Below, piece after piece: positions 7,381 to 15,098 of a stretch of DNA of 64,000 nt. The DNA lies in the NCBI RefSeq assembly GCF_017161265.1, contig NZ_CP031393.1, positions 124,001-188,000 of the forward strand, in the 5' to 3' direction. The notes under the pieces were generated by a model. That model saw nothing but the letters and a program-made list of their open reading frames with translations. It was not told where the DNA came from and did not search any database. Both the position numbers and the translations under genes were made by a program. Source of the stretch: Treponema medium. GTDB taxonomy: Bacteria; Spirochaetota; Spirochaetia; Treponematales; Treponemataceae. Within the stretch, counting starts at the first letter, position 1. Each line of letters begins with the position of its first letter.

Positions 7381-8480
7381 TGATAAAAAGACACACGGCT
7401 CTTGCAGATAATACCCTTGTAATCAGCCTTTCTGCCGTATTACTCGGTTTAGTCGCAGGGGCAATTCTCATCGTTTGTATCGGTGAAAACCCTGTTATTG
7501 CCTTTACCTACCTTTTCCGGGGCGGTTTGATGAACATCGAACGTATCGGAAATACGCTTGCAACTGCAACGACACTTTTATTAGTAGGTCTTTCCGTCTC
7601 ATTTGCATTTAAAACCGGTCTCTTTAATATCGGAGGTTCGGGGCAGATGCTGATCGGCGGATTGCTCGGCAGTATGTTTGCCTTATCGGCAACTTCTATG
7701 CCTCGACCGCTCTTTTTTATTTTACTGATTCTTATCGGTGTTGTGAGCGGTGCTCTTTGGGGTGTCATTCCCGGTTTATTAAAAGCGCTGTTCAACGTAC
7801 ACGAAGTTGTTTCCACCATTATGATGAACTGGATTGCTTATTGGCTGGTCTTCTATATTGTACCGGGTTACTTAAAAGCGGAATATCTGGAAACGGAAAG
7901 TAAATCTATTGCCGTTACCCGCTCGCTTCGTACCCCATGGCTTACCAACTTGTTCAGCAGCGAATACGTAAACTACGGTATCTTTCTCGGCATCCTTGCC
8001 ATGATTCTCCTTAAAATCATCTTGGACAAAACAACGCTCGGCTTTGAATTAAAAGCAGTCGGTTATAACCGCAACTGTGCGGAGTATGCAGGAATTAAAG
8101 TAAACCGGAATATTGTTATTTCAATGATGATAGCGGGAGCACTGTCGGGCTTGGCCGGACTCACCTACTACACCGGCTATGCGTTGAATATGCAGATCGG
8201 TGTGATGCCCTCGCAGGGGTTTGATGGCATCGCAGTTTCTTTGCTCGGCGCAGGGACACCGATCGGAGTTGCGCTCAGTTCAATTTTCTTCGGCGTGCTG
8301 CACGTCGGCAAAGGCTTTATGAGCGCGAACACTATTGTTCCGCCGGAAATTGCGGATACCATCATTGCGGTTATTATCTATTTTACTGCAACCAGTTTGC
8401 TCTTTAAACGCTTCTGGGGAATGATTTCTAAAAAGATACGCACACGCCAAACAGCTGGGCTTTCTGCAGAGGAGGTATAA
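7377..8480 (+). CDS. Nucleoside ABC transporter permease 1 (NupP/YufP type)
   Basis: A 367-residue inner-membrane permease of the BPD_transp_2 family with 8-10 hydrophobic segments. Family blocks include LLVGLSVSFAFKTGLFNIGG and GFDGIAVSLLGAGTPIGVAL. It begins with GTG 7377 or ATG 7380 after GGAGG (7366-7370), overlapping the ATPase stop, so translation is coupled. It pairs with the next gene to form the channel for nucleosides delivered by PnrA. Confidence 0.88.
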   Translation: MMIKRHTALADNTLVISLSAVLLGLVAGAILIVCIGENPVIAFTYLFRGGLMNIERIGNTLATATTLLLVGLSVSFAFKTGLFNIGGSGQMLIGGLLGSMFALSATSMPRPLFFILLILIGVVSGALWGVIPGLLKALFNVHEVVSTIMMNWIAYWLVFYIVPGYLKAEYLETESKSIAVTRSLRTPWLTNLFSSEYVNYGIFLGILAMILLKIILDKTTLGFELKAVGYNRNCAEYAGIKVNRNIVISMMIAGALSGLAGLTYYTGYALNMQIGVMPSQGFDGIAVSLLGAGTPIGVALSSIFFGVLHVGKGFMSANTIVPPEIADTIIAVIIYFTATSLLFKRFWGMISKKIRTRQTAGLSAEEV

Positions 8481-8483
8481 CGT

Positions 8484-9416
8484 ATGTGGCATATTTTAAC
8501 CTTAATTTTTCCCTATGTAATTGCATATACGATCCCCCTTTTGATTACCTCCCTCGGAGGATTATACAGCGAACGGAGCGGTGTTACAAACCTCGGTCTT
8601 GAAGGACTTATGCTGATCGGCAGTTTTTCCGCAGCGGTTGTAATTAATTTATTGCAGCACTCCGTTCCGGCAGGGATTGTTATTCCAATCGGATTGCTCG
8701 CAGCGGCTATAGCCGGTATCCTTTTTTCGTTGCTACACGCTTTTGCATCGATTACGCTAAAAGCGGATCAGGTTATCAGCGGTACCGCTATCAATATGCT
8801 TGCCGCCGCATTGACGATTTATATTGCCCGTACCGTAACGGGATCAGGCAACGTGCGTGTTGCAAGCATTATCCGACAGGACATCCCCGGTCTTTCAAAA
8901 ATTCCCATACTCGGTCCACTTTTCTTTTCGCAGGCATACTGGAGTACGTGGCTGGTATTGGCGATACTGATTTTATCGTGGATACTGCTGTATAAGACCT
9001 CATTCGGATTACGGCTGCGTGCCTGCGGTGAGCATCCATCCGCCGTTGCGAGCGCCGGTATCAATGTACACCGGATGCGGTACTTCGCGGTATGTGCGAG
9101 CGGTGCGCTTTCCGCATTGGGCGGCGCCATTATCCTCGTAACCTATTCGGGAGAATTTAACGGCAGTGTAGACGGCCTCGGGTTCTTGGCTATCGCCGCT
9201 TTGATCTTCGGTCAATGGAAACCGTTTGGCATCCTCGGTGCAACCTTCTTCTTTGGATTCGCCCGTACCGTCGCGAACGTTTCGCAGGTTATCCCCGCTT
9301 TAAGCGGCATACCGCCGGTGTGGCTCAAGATATTCCCTTATCTCGTTACGCTGATAGCCCTCGTGCTGTTCAGTAAAAACTCCGCCGCTCCCAAAGCAAA
9401 CGGAGAACCGTATTAA
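8484..9416 (+). CDS. Nucleoside ABC transporter permease 2 (NupQ/YufQ type)
   Basis: Second membrane subunit (310 residues), also BPD_transp_2. Typical blocks are GGLYSERSGVTNLGLEGLML near the N-terminus and YSGEFNGSVDGLGFLAIAAL near the C-terminus. It starts 4 nt after permease 1 with the SD GAGGAGG in the end of that gene. It completes the operon pnrA-ATPase-permease-permease, whose gene order matches T. pallidum. Confidence 0.88.
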   Translation: MWHILTLIFPYVIAYTIPLLITSLGGLYSERSGVTNLGLEGLMLIGSFSAAVVINLLQHSVPAGIVIPIGLLAAAIAGILFSLLHAFASITLKADQVISGTAINMLAAALTIYIARTVTGSGNVRVASIIRQDIPGLSKIPILGPLFFSQAYWSTWLVLAILILSWILLYKTSFGLRLRACGEHPSAVASAGINVHRMRYFAVCASGALSALGGAIILVTYSGEFNGSVDGLGFLAIAALIFGQWKPFGILGATFFFGFARTVANVSQVIPALSGIPPVWLKIFPYLVTLIALVLFSKNSAAPKANGEPY

Positions 9417-9433
9417 AAAAATTATCCCCTTAC

Positions 9434-9456
9434 ACCCCGGCGCTCTGCGTCGGGGT
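9434..9456 (+). terminator. Hairpin after the nucleoside operon
   Basis: ACCCCGGCGC and GCGTCGGGGT pair over a 3-nt loop 18 bp past the stop. It belongs to the CCCCGACGC hairpin family that recurs at 9896, 9962, 47231, 56809 and 56876. Confidence 0.55.
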
Positions 9457-9516
9457 ATGTTATTAATACTGATATTATCCTTGAGGTTGTAATAGCCTGC
9501 AAAAGCATAGAACTAA

Positions 9517-10020
9517 ATGCCCGAAGAAAAGTTTACTTCACTAATATTTTTATATGCATTAGTAAATTTCATTTTATTTATTTTATATAGATTTACAAAG
9601 AAATTCAAAATAGTACATCGATTTCTATCACTTATTGACAACCTCATTTTCTGCCTCTTGCTCGGTTATGGTTTTTATCGGGCAAATCGATTGTTTGTAC
9701 TTTTGGTGCCGAGTGTATTATTAATTGTGTATCCTATTGCTTGGGGACTGAATAGAGAATTATCAGATGAAGAGTTGGATTCTGTAGTAATAGTGAAATA
9801 TCTATTTCCAATAAAACAAGAAAATAGAATAAAATTAAAAGTTGTATTTACCCATTTTGCAACATTCCCATTTTATTCGTGCGGAGGGTTTAATACCCCG
9901 ACGCTCTGCGTCGTAACAAAGGGTATTAAAGCCGACTGCAACCACCTTATGAGAACAACCAACCCCGACGCTTGCGTCGGGGTTGGTGATTATTTATTGG
10001 ATAGTTGGAGCGCAAGATAA
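9517..10020 (+). CDS. Truncated membrane protein whose C-terminus is read from a repeat
   Basis: Not recognised. The first 119 residues hold at least three hydrophobic segments ([46 protein letters not shown]) and a charged stretch with [11 protein letters not shown]. From residue 120 ([12 protein letters not shown] onward) the reading comes from the dispersed family C repeat at 9873-9986 and is unlikely to be native. AT content is higher than in the nucleoside operon. No clear SD precedes ATG 9517. This is probably an acquired or cassette-derived gene truncated when the repeat arrived; it lies directly against the integrase remnant. Confidence 0.5.
   Translation: MPEEKFTSLIFLYALVNFILFILYRFTKKFKIVHRFLSLIDNLIFCLLLGYGFYRANRLFVLLVPSVLLIVYPIAWGLNRELSDEELDSVVIVKYLFPIKQENRIKLKVVFTHFATFPFYSCGGFNTPTLCVVTKGIKADCNHLMRTTNPDACVGVGDYLLDSWSAR
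9873..9986 (+). repeat. Dispersed repeat family C, copy 1
   Basis: About 115 bp almost identical to 56786-56905. It holds two hairpins: TTTAATACCC with GGGTATTAAA, and ACCCCGACGC with GCGTCGGGGT. This copy interrupts the 9517 reading frame and ends about 35 bp before the integrase remnant. Confidence 0.8.
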
Positions 10021-10175
10021 CATTACTACAAGCAACGCATCTACTGGAATCCGGTTACGATATTCGCACCTTCCAAGAGCTTCTCGGTCACATCGATGTT
10101 TCAACCAGTATGGTTTACACCTTTGTCCTCAACCACGATGATCTCGGTGTGCAGAGGCCTATCGACCGAATATGA
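10020..10175 (+). pseudogene. intI: Integron integrase (IntI-like) C-terminal remnant
   Basis: The frame ending at the stop 10173-10175 reads [20 protein letters not shown], then [20 protein letters not shown] and RPIDRI. This is the C-terminal signature of tyrosine recombinases of the IntI type: helix, second His in LLGH, nucleophilic Tyr in MVYT, and a degenerate form of the NRGGLGVRSPLD tail. The RHR part, both catalytic arginines and the IntI-specific insert are absent; upstream sequence is unrelated (repeat family C and a stop at 10002). A solitary XerC-like origin is possible but less likely given the attC sites that follow. Confidence 0.8.
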
Positions 10176-10416
10176 TTCGTCTTTATCCTATTTAGTGAAG
10201 ATAGGCCTAATCTGGTTGTTGATGATGTGTTCCGGTGAGTATTATGGAAGAAAGATTTAATTTCTTATCTTGTAACAGTTTAGATTGCAAATGGGGCGTT
10301 CGTGTGATATTATGAGGAAAGGTTAAGCGTTTGTTAGATGGACTCGTGCTACTGCACGAGCTGAATTTTTTAGGTATAAATCTAGATTTAATATTAAAAA
10401 AAGGTATAATAGAAGT
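10176..10416 (+). other. Region between integrase remnant and first cassette ORF, with attI/attC-like core
   Basis: No gene is seen. AGGTTAAGCG followed by GTTAGAT at 10333-10339 matches the 3' half of the attC at 11709-11774, so this is an attI or the surviving half of an attC. A small GTGCTACTGCAC hairpin follows near 10349. TATAAT at 10405-10410 lies 6 nt before the MntA start. Confidence 0.6.
10405..10410 (+). promoter_or_regulatory. -10 box of the HepT/MntA cassette
   Basis: TATAAT ends 6 nt before ATG 10417, so the transcript would begin at about the start codon. No good -35 is visible. There is no SD before this ATG, which supports a leaderless reading. Confidence 0.5.
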
Positions 10417-10725
10417 ATGAAACCTAAAGAAAAAAAAGAGATTTTTAATTTCTTAGAATATAATAAAAACATTCTCCAGTCCTATGGCGTAAAAAAAATA
10501 GGTCTTTTTGGTTCTTATGTACATAATCAACAAAATAAAAATAGCGATATTGATATATTAGTAGAATTCCATGCTGATAAAAAAAATTATAATAACTTTA
10601 TAAATTTAGTTTATTACTTGGAAGATAATTTGAATACAAAAATAGATTTATTAACCATAGAAAGTTTAAGTCCTTATATTGGTCAGAGAATACTCAATGA
10701 GGTTGAATATGTATCGATCAAATGA
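10417..10725 (+). CDS. mntA: MntA-type minimal nucleotidyltransferase antitoxin
   Basis: This 102-residue protein has the minimal nucleotidyltransferase signature GSx10DxD: GSYVHNQQNKNSDIDI, with a further acidic residue downstream (KIDLLTIE). In HepT/MntA modules the nucleotidyltransferase AMPylates the HEPN toxin on a tyrosine and so silences it. It overlaps the HEPN gene by 17 nt. It is strongly AT-rich, starts 6 nt after a -10 box and lies in the first integron cassette, where it should help keep the array. Confidence 0.85.
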   Translation: MKPKEKKEIFNFLEYNKNILQSYGVKKIGLFGSYVHNQQNKNSDIDILVEFHADKKNYNNFINLVYYLEDNLNTKIDLLTIESLSPYIGQRILNEVEYVSIK

Positions 10726-11065
10726 AGAGTTATTCAAGCATATTTTTGATGAAATTGTTTTTTTAGAATCTGAAACAAGGACCATATCAGAAGAAGTATT
10801 TTTAAAAGATGAAAAAACGCAACGAGCTTTTGCACGAAGTATTGAAATTATCGGAGAAGCCGTTAAAAATATTTCAAGTGATGTAATAATTAAATATAAA
10901 GAAGTTCCATGGAGAAATATTGCCGGTATGAGAGATAAACTCATTCATGGTTATTTTTCCGTTGATTATGAAATTGTGTGGGATGTTGCAAAAAACATTA
11001 TTCCTGAATTTAAGAACCAGCTGATAAAAATTATGGATACAGAAAAAAAGAAAAATGGCAATTAA
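10709..11065 (+). CDS. hepT: HepT-type HEPN ribonuclease toxin
   Basis: A 118-residue HEPN protein with the RX4HXY motif MRDKLIHGY (Arg, His and the Tyr that MntA modifies) and the family block RSIEIIGEAVKNIS before it. HepT cleaves RNA or tRNA unless AMPylated. ATG 10709 follows TGAGG and gives MYRSNEELFKHIFDEI; an in-frame upstream start at 10679 lies within mntA and adds unrelated residues. It overlaps mntA at its start and the next gene at its end, so the three genes form one translational unit. Confidence 0.87.
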   Translation: MYRSNEELFKHIFDEIVFLESETRTISEEVFLKDEKTQRAFARSIEIIGEAVKNISSDVIIKYKEVPWRNIAGMRDKLIHGYFSVDYEIVWDVAKNIIPEFKNQLIKIMDTEKKKNGN

Positions 11066-11714
11066 AGAAATAATAACAGAAATCAATAAAATAGAAATAG
11101 ATATTGCTGATTTTATAAGTAGTTACAAAAGTGAACAACTTGTCAGTAATTATGATGATTGGAATTATAAAGATGTCATTGCGCATCTTTTGGAATGGAT
11201 TATGTTTTCAAAAAATAAACTAAACGCTATTGTACATAACCAAGATTTTCAAGAAATAAGTAATATCGATATATTCAATAAACAAAATTATATAAAAAAT
11301 AAGAATAAGCATATTACAGAATTACAGAAGAAACTAATCTTTGAACTGAATGAATATAAAAATATTGTGCTATTGTATACAGAAGCGGATTTACAGAGAA
11401 AAGATTTGCCAACAGGTTTTTCATTTGAATTATGGCGGTATATGATAATGGATACTATTATACACCCTGTAATGCATTTATTATATTATTTAATTAAAAC
11501 AAAAAACTATAAGTTATTTTTCAAATTGTGTAAAAAATATAATGACATATTTTATTGTTATGCAAAAGGAAATCTTGAGGTGTATTCTTTTTATGAATAT
11601 ATTGAAGATAGTAAGAAATTTATTGAGAATATAAAAGAATTAGGCGAGCAGTATAAAAATGATGATATGATACATACAGTTTTAAAAGCCAATAAAATAG
11701 ATGGAAACATCTAA
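11055..11714 (+). CDS. DinB/DfsB-like four-helix protein in the HepT/MntA cassette
   Basis: The protein (219 residues) resembles ClbS/DfsB or DinB-like four-helix proteins: an N-terminal helix, then DDWNYKDVIAHLLEWIMFSK, the conserved helix with a metal-type His, and later DTIIHPVMHLLYYLI with further His residues. Known members include proteins protecting against genotoxins, but many are uncharacterised. It overlaps hepT by 11 nt. Its stop codon TAA lies inside the R'' box of the attC. Three ORFs in one cassette is unusual. The family call is tentative and the role in this cassette is unknown. Confidence 0.5.
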   Translation: MAIKEIITEINKIEIDIADFISSYKSEQLVSNYDDWNYKDVIAHLLEWIMFSKNKLNAIVHNQDFQEISNIDIFNKQNYIKNKNKHITELQKKLIFELNEYKNIVLLYTEADLQRKDLPTGFSFELWRYMIMDTIIHPVMHLLYYLIKTKNYKLFFKLCKKYNDIFYCYAKGNLEVYSFYEYIEDSKKFIENIKELGEQYKNDDMIHTVLKANKIDGNI

Positions 11715-11774
11715 CACCCGCTTCAACCTGACATTGCGGACGAGCCGCAAATGCAGGTTAAGCGAGTGTTAGTT
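11709..11774 (+). other. attC site 1
   Basis: R'' ATCTAAC (11709-11715) and R' GTTAGTT (11768-11774) bracket imperfect complementary arms, CGCTTCAACCTG and CAGGTTAAGCG, with unpaired bases on one side as in folded attC sites; the total is 66 bp. The stop codon of the preceding ORF is inside R''. Confidence 0.85.
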
Positions 11775-11811
11775 GGACGCCCACACTGGGGCGCTTATTT
11801 AGGAAGGAAAA

Positions 11812-12882
11812 ATGAAAAAATTACTGTTATATTTTTTATTATTTTCACCATTTTTACTTTATGCAAAAGAATTAAGAATTCAAAATATAAGATTTGATGA
11901 AACAATGACGTATGATAAAAATGATAAGTTTCGATATTCACCATTGAATATTTTTGATAAAAAAATTGATACTGTTTATGCTGTTCCTAAAAGTGCTACT
12001 TTTTATGATTACACATTAATTCTTCATTTCGATAAAGAATATGAATTCGATGAAATAGATATAAGTGGTGGATATTTTGATTCAAGATGGTATAAAAAAA
12101 ACTATAGAATAAAAAAAATTGATTTTCGTTTTCTTGATGAGTATGGTAATGATAAAACATCAGAAGAATTTATTCTAAAAGATGAAATGATTTCACAGAA
12201 GTTAAAATTTTCCAAAAAACAAAAGGCTTCACAAATATGGCTACGAGTTAGAGATCTTTATCCTAGCAGTGCATATAATGATATATGTATTTCAGAGATG
12301 TCTATAATGAACAATGGAGAGGAATATGACGTTGTGATTAGGCCTGCTTATTCATTTTATGGTAGTACTTATGAATATGATGACAAAGGAAATTTAGTAA
12401 AGGAAAAAATCGATGAAGATCACGATCATTATGAATTGAACTATTACAAAAATGGAAAATCCTTAATAGGAAATTTGAAATATATTGATGAAGATAATAC
12501 ACCTCGAAATTACGATTATAAAATAATTTCTAATACTGATAGTTATATTGAAATCGTAGTAGGAAGAAAAAATATAAAACATTTTTACGACGGTGAAAAA
12601 TTAATACGTTCTGTAATAAATAATTCTGAAGGAAAAACATACGAAATAAAGTATTACTATAAAGATGGAAGGTTAAATAATACAGATTATGGTGAATTTT
12701 TTTATGAAAACGGTTTGTTAAAAGGGTATATTGCATATGGTTATTATGGACTCAATGGAGAAATAGAAATAATAGAAAAGATAAATAAAGAGTTTTGTTC
12801 ATATTATTTAGAATATAACGATTACAATCAGATAATAGAACGACATGTAGATAGTTGGGCTGGATACTCTGCTGTTTATTAA
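11812..12882 (+). CDS. Secreted discoidin-like cassette protein
   Basis: The 356-residue product starts with a signal peptide (MKKLLLYFLLFSPFLLYA) cleaved near residue 18. The first mature half (about 25-165) looks like a discoidin or NADase-type glycan-binding beta sandwich: SPLNIFDKKIDTVYAV, EFDEIDISGGYFD, QIWLRVRDLYPSSAYNDICI. The second half carries Tyr-rich strand repeats such as YEYDDKGNLVKEK and YDGEKLIRSV, reminiscent of MORN or YD-type repeats. The SD AGGAAGG precedes ATG 11812. It is the only cassette product with an export signal, so it may act in the periplasm or outside. No enzyme signature was seen. Confidence 0.65.
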   Translation: MKKLLLYFLLFSPFLLYAKELRIQNIRFDETMTYDKNDKFRYSPLNIFDKKIDTVYAVPKSATFYDYTLILHFDKEYEFDEIDISGGYFDSRWYKKNYRIKKIDFRFLDEYGNDKTSEEFILKDEMISQKLKFSKKQKASQIWLRVRDLYPSSAYNDICISEMSIMNNGEEYDVVIRPAYSFYGSTYEYDDKGNLVKEKIDEDHDHYELNYYKNGKSLIGNLKYIDEDNTPRNYDYKIISNTDSYIEIVVGRKNIKHFYDGEKLIRSVINNSEGKTYEIKYYYKDGRLNNTDYGEFFYENGLLKGYIAYGYYGLNGEIEIIEKINKEFCSYYLEYNDYNQIIERHVDSWAGYSAVY

Positions 12883-12884
12883 TC

Positions 12885-12948
12885 ACATAACATCGTTTTC
12901 AAAGCCGACAGGCAGTCAAGCTGCCTGCGGTTTAAAACAATGTTATGA
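12885..12948 (+). other. attC site 2
   Basis: R'' ACATAAC (12885-12891) and R' GTTATGA (12942-12948), 64 bp. Arms CGTTTTCAAAGCCG and CGGTTTAAAAC pair with unpaired bases; the tip is an extra hairpin with CAGGCAG and CTGCCTG. The next ORF can start with the ATG inside R'. Confidence 0.85.
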
Positions 12949-13697
12949 GCACAAGGCAAAGCGTTGGGAAAAGATCAAAAATGTTATTAACTTATGGAAA
13001 TATAAAAAAATCAAAATTTTTAAAATATATTTATTTATCTGATTATAATGATGATGAGTATCGCAAAGCATTACTAGAATATAATAAGAGTATAGTAAAA
13101 AATTTTGAAGAATCTGATTTCATAAAAATATATAAATATTTGCATGATGCAAAAACCTATCTGAAACAAATTAATGGAAACGTTGTAATAAAAGTTAATA
13201 CTTATGATTCAGAAGAAAAGAAGCCAGTTTATTTTGATATTATTTTTGAAAAAGCTAAGATTTTATCTTGGAACACTGTAAAGGAAAACGGTCATATTTC
13301 AAGATTAAATAAAAAATATAAACCTCAAGAGTATGGGTACGAAGAATTTTACGAAGATAATGGGAAAAAATATGTTTCGTTGATTTTATTTGGAAATAAG
13401 ATTAGAAAGGGTTCTTATTATCCACTAGTAACTATTAATTATGAAAATATTAGGATTAATAGATATAAGAGAGAAATACATTGTTTTGATAAAACAAGTG
13501 GAAATCTGATATGTACAGAAGATATTGAAATTGATTTTTCTAAATTAGAATTTATTTTTTCAGATGTAATAAAAGATGATCCTGATTTAATTTATGAATA
13601 TAAAATAACCAAAGAAAATATGAATAAATTTAAAACAGGGACAACTTTTGAGTTTGATAAATTTAATTATTTTTTATCATATATTAGTATAATATAG
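12945..13697 (+). CDS. Unknown cassette protein
   Basis: Not recognised. The 250-residue protein is rich in Lys, Tyr, Asp and Ile, has no signal peptide or membrane segment and looks soluble with mixed alpha/beta character. The ATG at 12945 is inside the R' box of attC 2 and has no SD; ATG 12981 (MLLTYGNIKKSKF) with GGGA upstream is an alternative. A start codon formed at the recombination point would make the N-terminus depend on the upstream cassette. G+C is very low, as in the neighbouring cassettes. Confidence 0.6.
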   Translation: MSTRQSVGKRSKMLLTYGNIKKSKFLKYIYLSDYNDDEYRKALLEYNKSIVKNFEESDFIKIYKYLHDAKTYLKQINGNVVIKVNTYDSEEKKPVYFDIIFEKAKILSWNTVKENGHISRLNKKYKPQEYGYEEFYEDNGKKYVSLILFGNKIRKGSYYPLVTINYENIRINRYKREIHCFDKTSGNLICTEDIEIDFSKLEFIFSDVIKDDPDLIYEYKITKENMNKFKTGTTFEFDKFNYFLSYISII

Positions 13698-13704
13698 CAC
13701 ACAC

Positions 13705-13771
13705 ACATAACACCGTTTTTAAAGCCAACCAACGGAACTGAGCCCGTTTACGGTTTAAAACAATGTTAGAC
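13705..13771 (+). other. attC site 3
   Basis: R'' ACATAAC (13705-13711) and R' GTTAGAC (13765-13771, matching GTTRRRY), 67 bp. Arms CCGTTTTTAAAGCC and GGTTTAAAACA are close to those of attC 2 while the loop differs, as expected for sites of one integron. Confidence 0.88.
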
Positions 13772-13799
13772 GGATGCCCTTCGGTGCAAGGAGAAAAAT

Positions 13800-14531
13800 G
13801 TGTCTTCAATTAAAAATATTTTTCATATAATTAAATATACTCAAGATGAATTACAAGAAATATTTAAAGGTAATTACTCTGATAGATATGCAAATGCAAT
13901 AAAAGGAATACCTGTTTATAAAATTACTGACAACACGTTACTCCCAGGAGAAGTTTTTAGAAAATATCCAGAAAATGAAAATATATGTTATGCAGATTTT
14001 AGAGAATATTTAGTAGGTAAAGAAAAAATAGAGAAAGAAATATTTGTAAGTAATTTAGGAAGAATAAAAATAGGAAATAATGTAGTTAAACAATATCATA
14101 TTGATTATGGATATTTAAAAGTAAATATAATAAATAAATATTTTTATAATGTATATAGAATAGTTGCAGAAACATGGTGTGAATGCCCAGTGAAAAGAAC
14201 AACACCGGATTGGAGTGTTCATCACATAAATAATAATGGTTTTGATAATCGACCAGACAATTTAATTTGGGTTAATAATAAAGAACATAGCTATATTGAA
14301 AAATATAATAAGAAAAAGATGATAGATATTTTAAAAGAAAAGAAAAACTTTTTGCTAAATAAGGGAATAAATATTTATTCAGAACAGATAATTAAAGATG
14401 CATTGGAAGATTATTATCTATTGTCAGGGAAAAAGGTTGACAAACTATTAGTCGAATACCTTAAAAAGTATAATTTCAATAGAGAAGATTTCCCGAATAT
14501 AATAATAAATACAGAATGGAAAAGTAGCTAA
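13800..14531 (+). CDS. HNH endonuclease with NUMOD4-like domain, cassette-borne
   Basis: A 243-residue protein with the HNH block WSVHHINNNGFDNRPDNLIW followed by VNNKEHSYIEKY: paired His, central Asn and C-terminal His for metal-dependent DNA cleavage. Ahead of it, KEIFVSNLGRIK resembles the NUMOD4 DNA-binding motif of free-standing homing endonucleases. The start is GTG 13800 after AAGGAG (13788-13793); the overlapping ATG 13798 is in another frame and soon stops. The stop TAA lies within the R'' box of the last attC. Its role in the array could be selfish spread, phage defence or neither. Confidence 0.78.
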   Translation: MSSIKNIFHIIKYTQDELQEIFKGNYSDRYANAIKGIPVYKITDNTLLPGEVFRKYPENENICYADFREYLVGKEKIEKEIFVSNLGRIKIGNNVVKQYHIDYGYLKVNIINKYFYNVYRIVAETWCECPVKRTTPDWSVHHINNNGFDNRPDNLIWVNNKEHSYIEKYNKKKMIDILKEKKNFLLNKGINIYSEQIIKDALEDYYLLSGKKVDKLLVEYLKKYNFNREDFPNIIINTEWKSS

Positions 14532-14590
14532 CACCTACTTCAAAGCAAACATTTTTTTATGGCAAAATGCAGTTTAAAACAATGTCATAC
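14526..14590 (+). other. attC site 4 (degenerate R')
   Basis: R'' AGCTAAC (14526-14532); the expected R' reads GTCATAC (14584-14590) instead of GTTRRRY. Arms share GCAGTTTAAAACAATG with sites 2 and 3. The mutated core suggests the array end is no longer an efficient site. Confidence 0.7.
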
Positions 14591-14985
14591 AGACAGCATG
14601 GTGATCAGTTTGTTTGAATTATCGATATTTAACAGAACATAAACTATTGCCGGAAGGGAAAAAATGAATGCAGAAACGGAAGAGGCATACGCAGAAAAAA
14701 AAATTCGTTGGAACAATATAACAAAAGAAAAATGACAAGCCTATAAAGAACAGAGGATAAAAGAAATAGTAGATGTGTAACGATGTTTGCATTGAAGTAA
14801 CTGATAATGCACAATAGGAGTATCGATAATGAGTTTATTCGCTCGCTTTAACAGTAAAAATATGGAGAGAAAATGAAATTACACCCCATCTCACCATAAG
14901 AGTATATTCGACATAGATTTTAAATACTCAAACTAGATATTTATCCTAGCCATAAAGATTATTTTCTTAGAATATATCTTCCTTT
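14591..14985 (+). other. Decayed tail of the cassette array
   Basis: About 395 bp without a credible gene. Two tiny reading frames with SD-like starts at 14664 (stop after 23 codons) and 14829 (15 codons) look like remnants of lost cassettes. No further attC could be confirmed. The base composition stays AT-rich until the ackA promoter. Confidence 0.55.
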
Positions 14986-15014
14986 TTGACATTTCCCCGA
15001 TTTCGCTATATACT
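14986..15014 (+). promoter_or_regulatory. Promoter of ackA
   Basis: TTGACA (14986-14991) and TATACT (15009-15014) at 17-bp spacing, about 85 bp upstream of the ackA ATG. Confidence 0.78.
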
Positions 15015-15098
15015 GAAAACTCATAGATGATAGCGACTCTCTTAAAAAGAGAAGGTCTATCGGTATTCTACATTTATTATTTCATGATAGGAGTTTTT

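Larger units (their letters stand above)
10020..14590 (+). mobile_element. Chromosomal integron remnant with cassette array
   Basis: The block starts with the 3' end of an IntI-like integrase gene, then a GTTAGAT core site, then four cassettes each ending in a 64-67-bp attC. All ORFs point the same way as the integrase remnant and are much more AT-rich than the flanks. An integron whose integrase has this unusual orientation is known in T. denticola (established knowledge). The integrase here lacks its N-terminal two thirds, so cassettes could move only with integrase supplied from elsewhere. Confidence 0.82.

Noticed and set aside
9873-9986. CRISPR-like repeats in the CCCCGACGC regions
   Set aside because: The units are paired hairpins without regular spacers; no cas genes were seen anywhere in the window.
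10020-10175. Reading the recombinase remnant as XerC/XerD
   Set aside because: The [12 protein letters not shown] tail and attC sites immediately downstream favour an integron integrase.
14664-14781. Small ORF with an in-frame TGA, considered as a selenoprotein
   Set aside because: No SECIS-like hairpin directly after the TGA was found and the frame has no Cys-containing homology; it looks like a cassette relic.
14829-14876. A 15-codon ORF before ackA
   Set aside because: Too short and without recognisable similarity.
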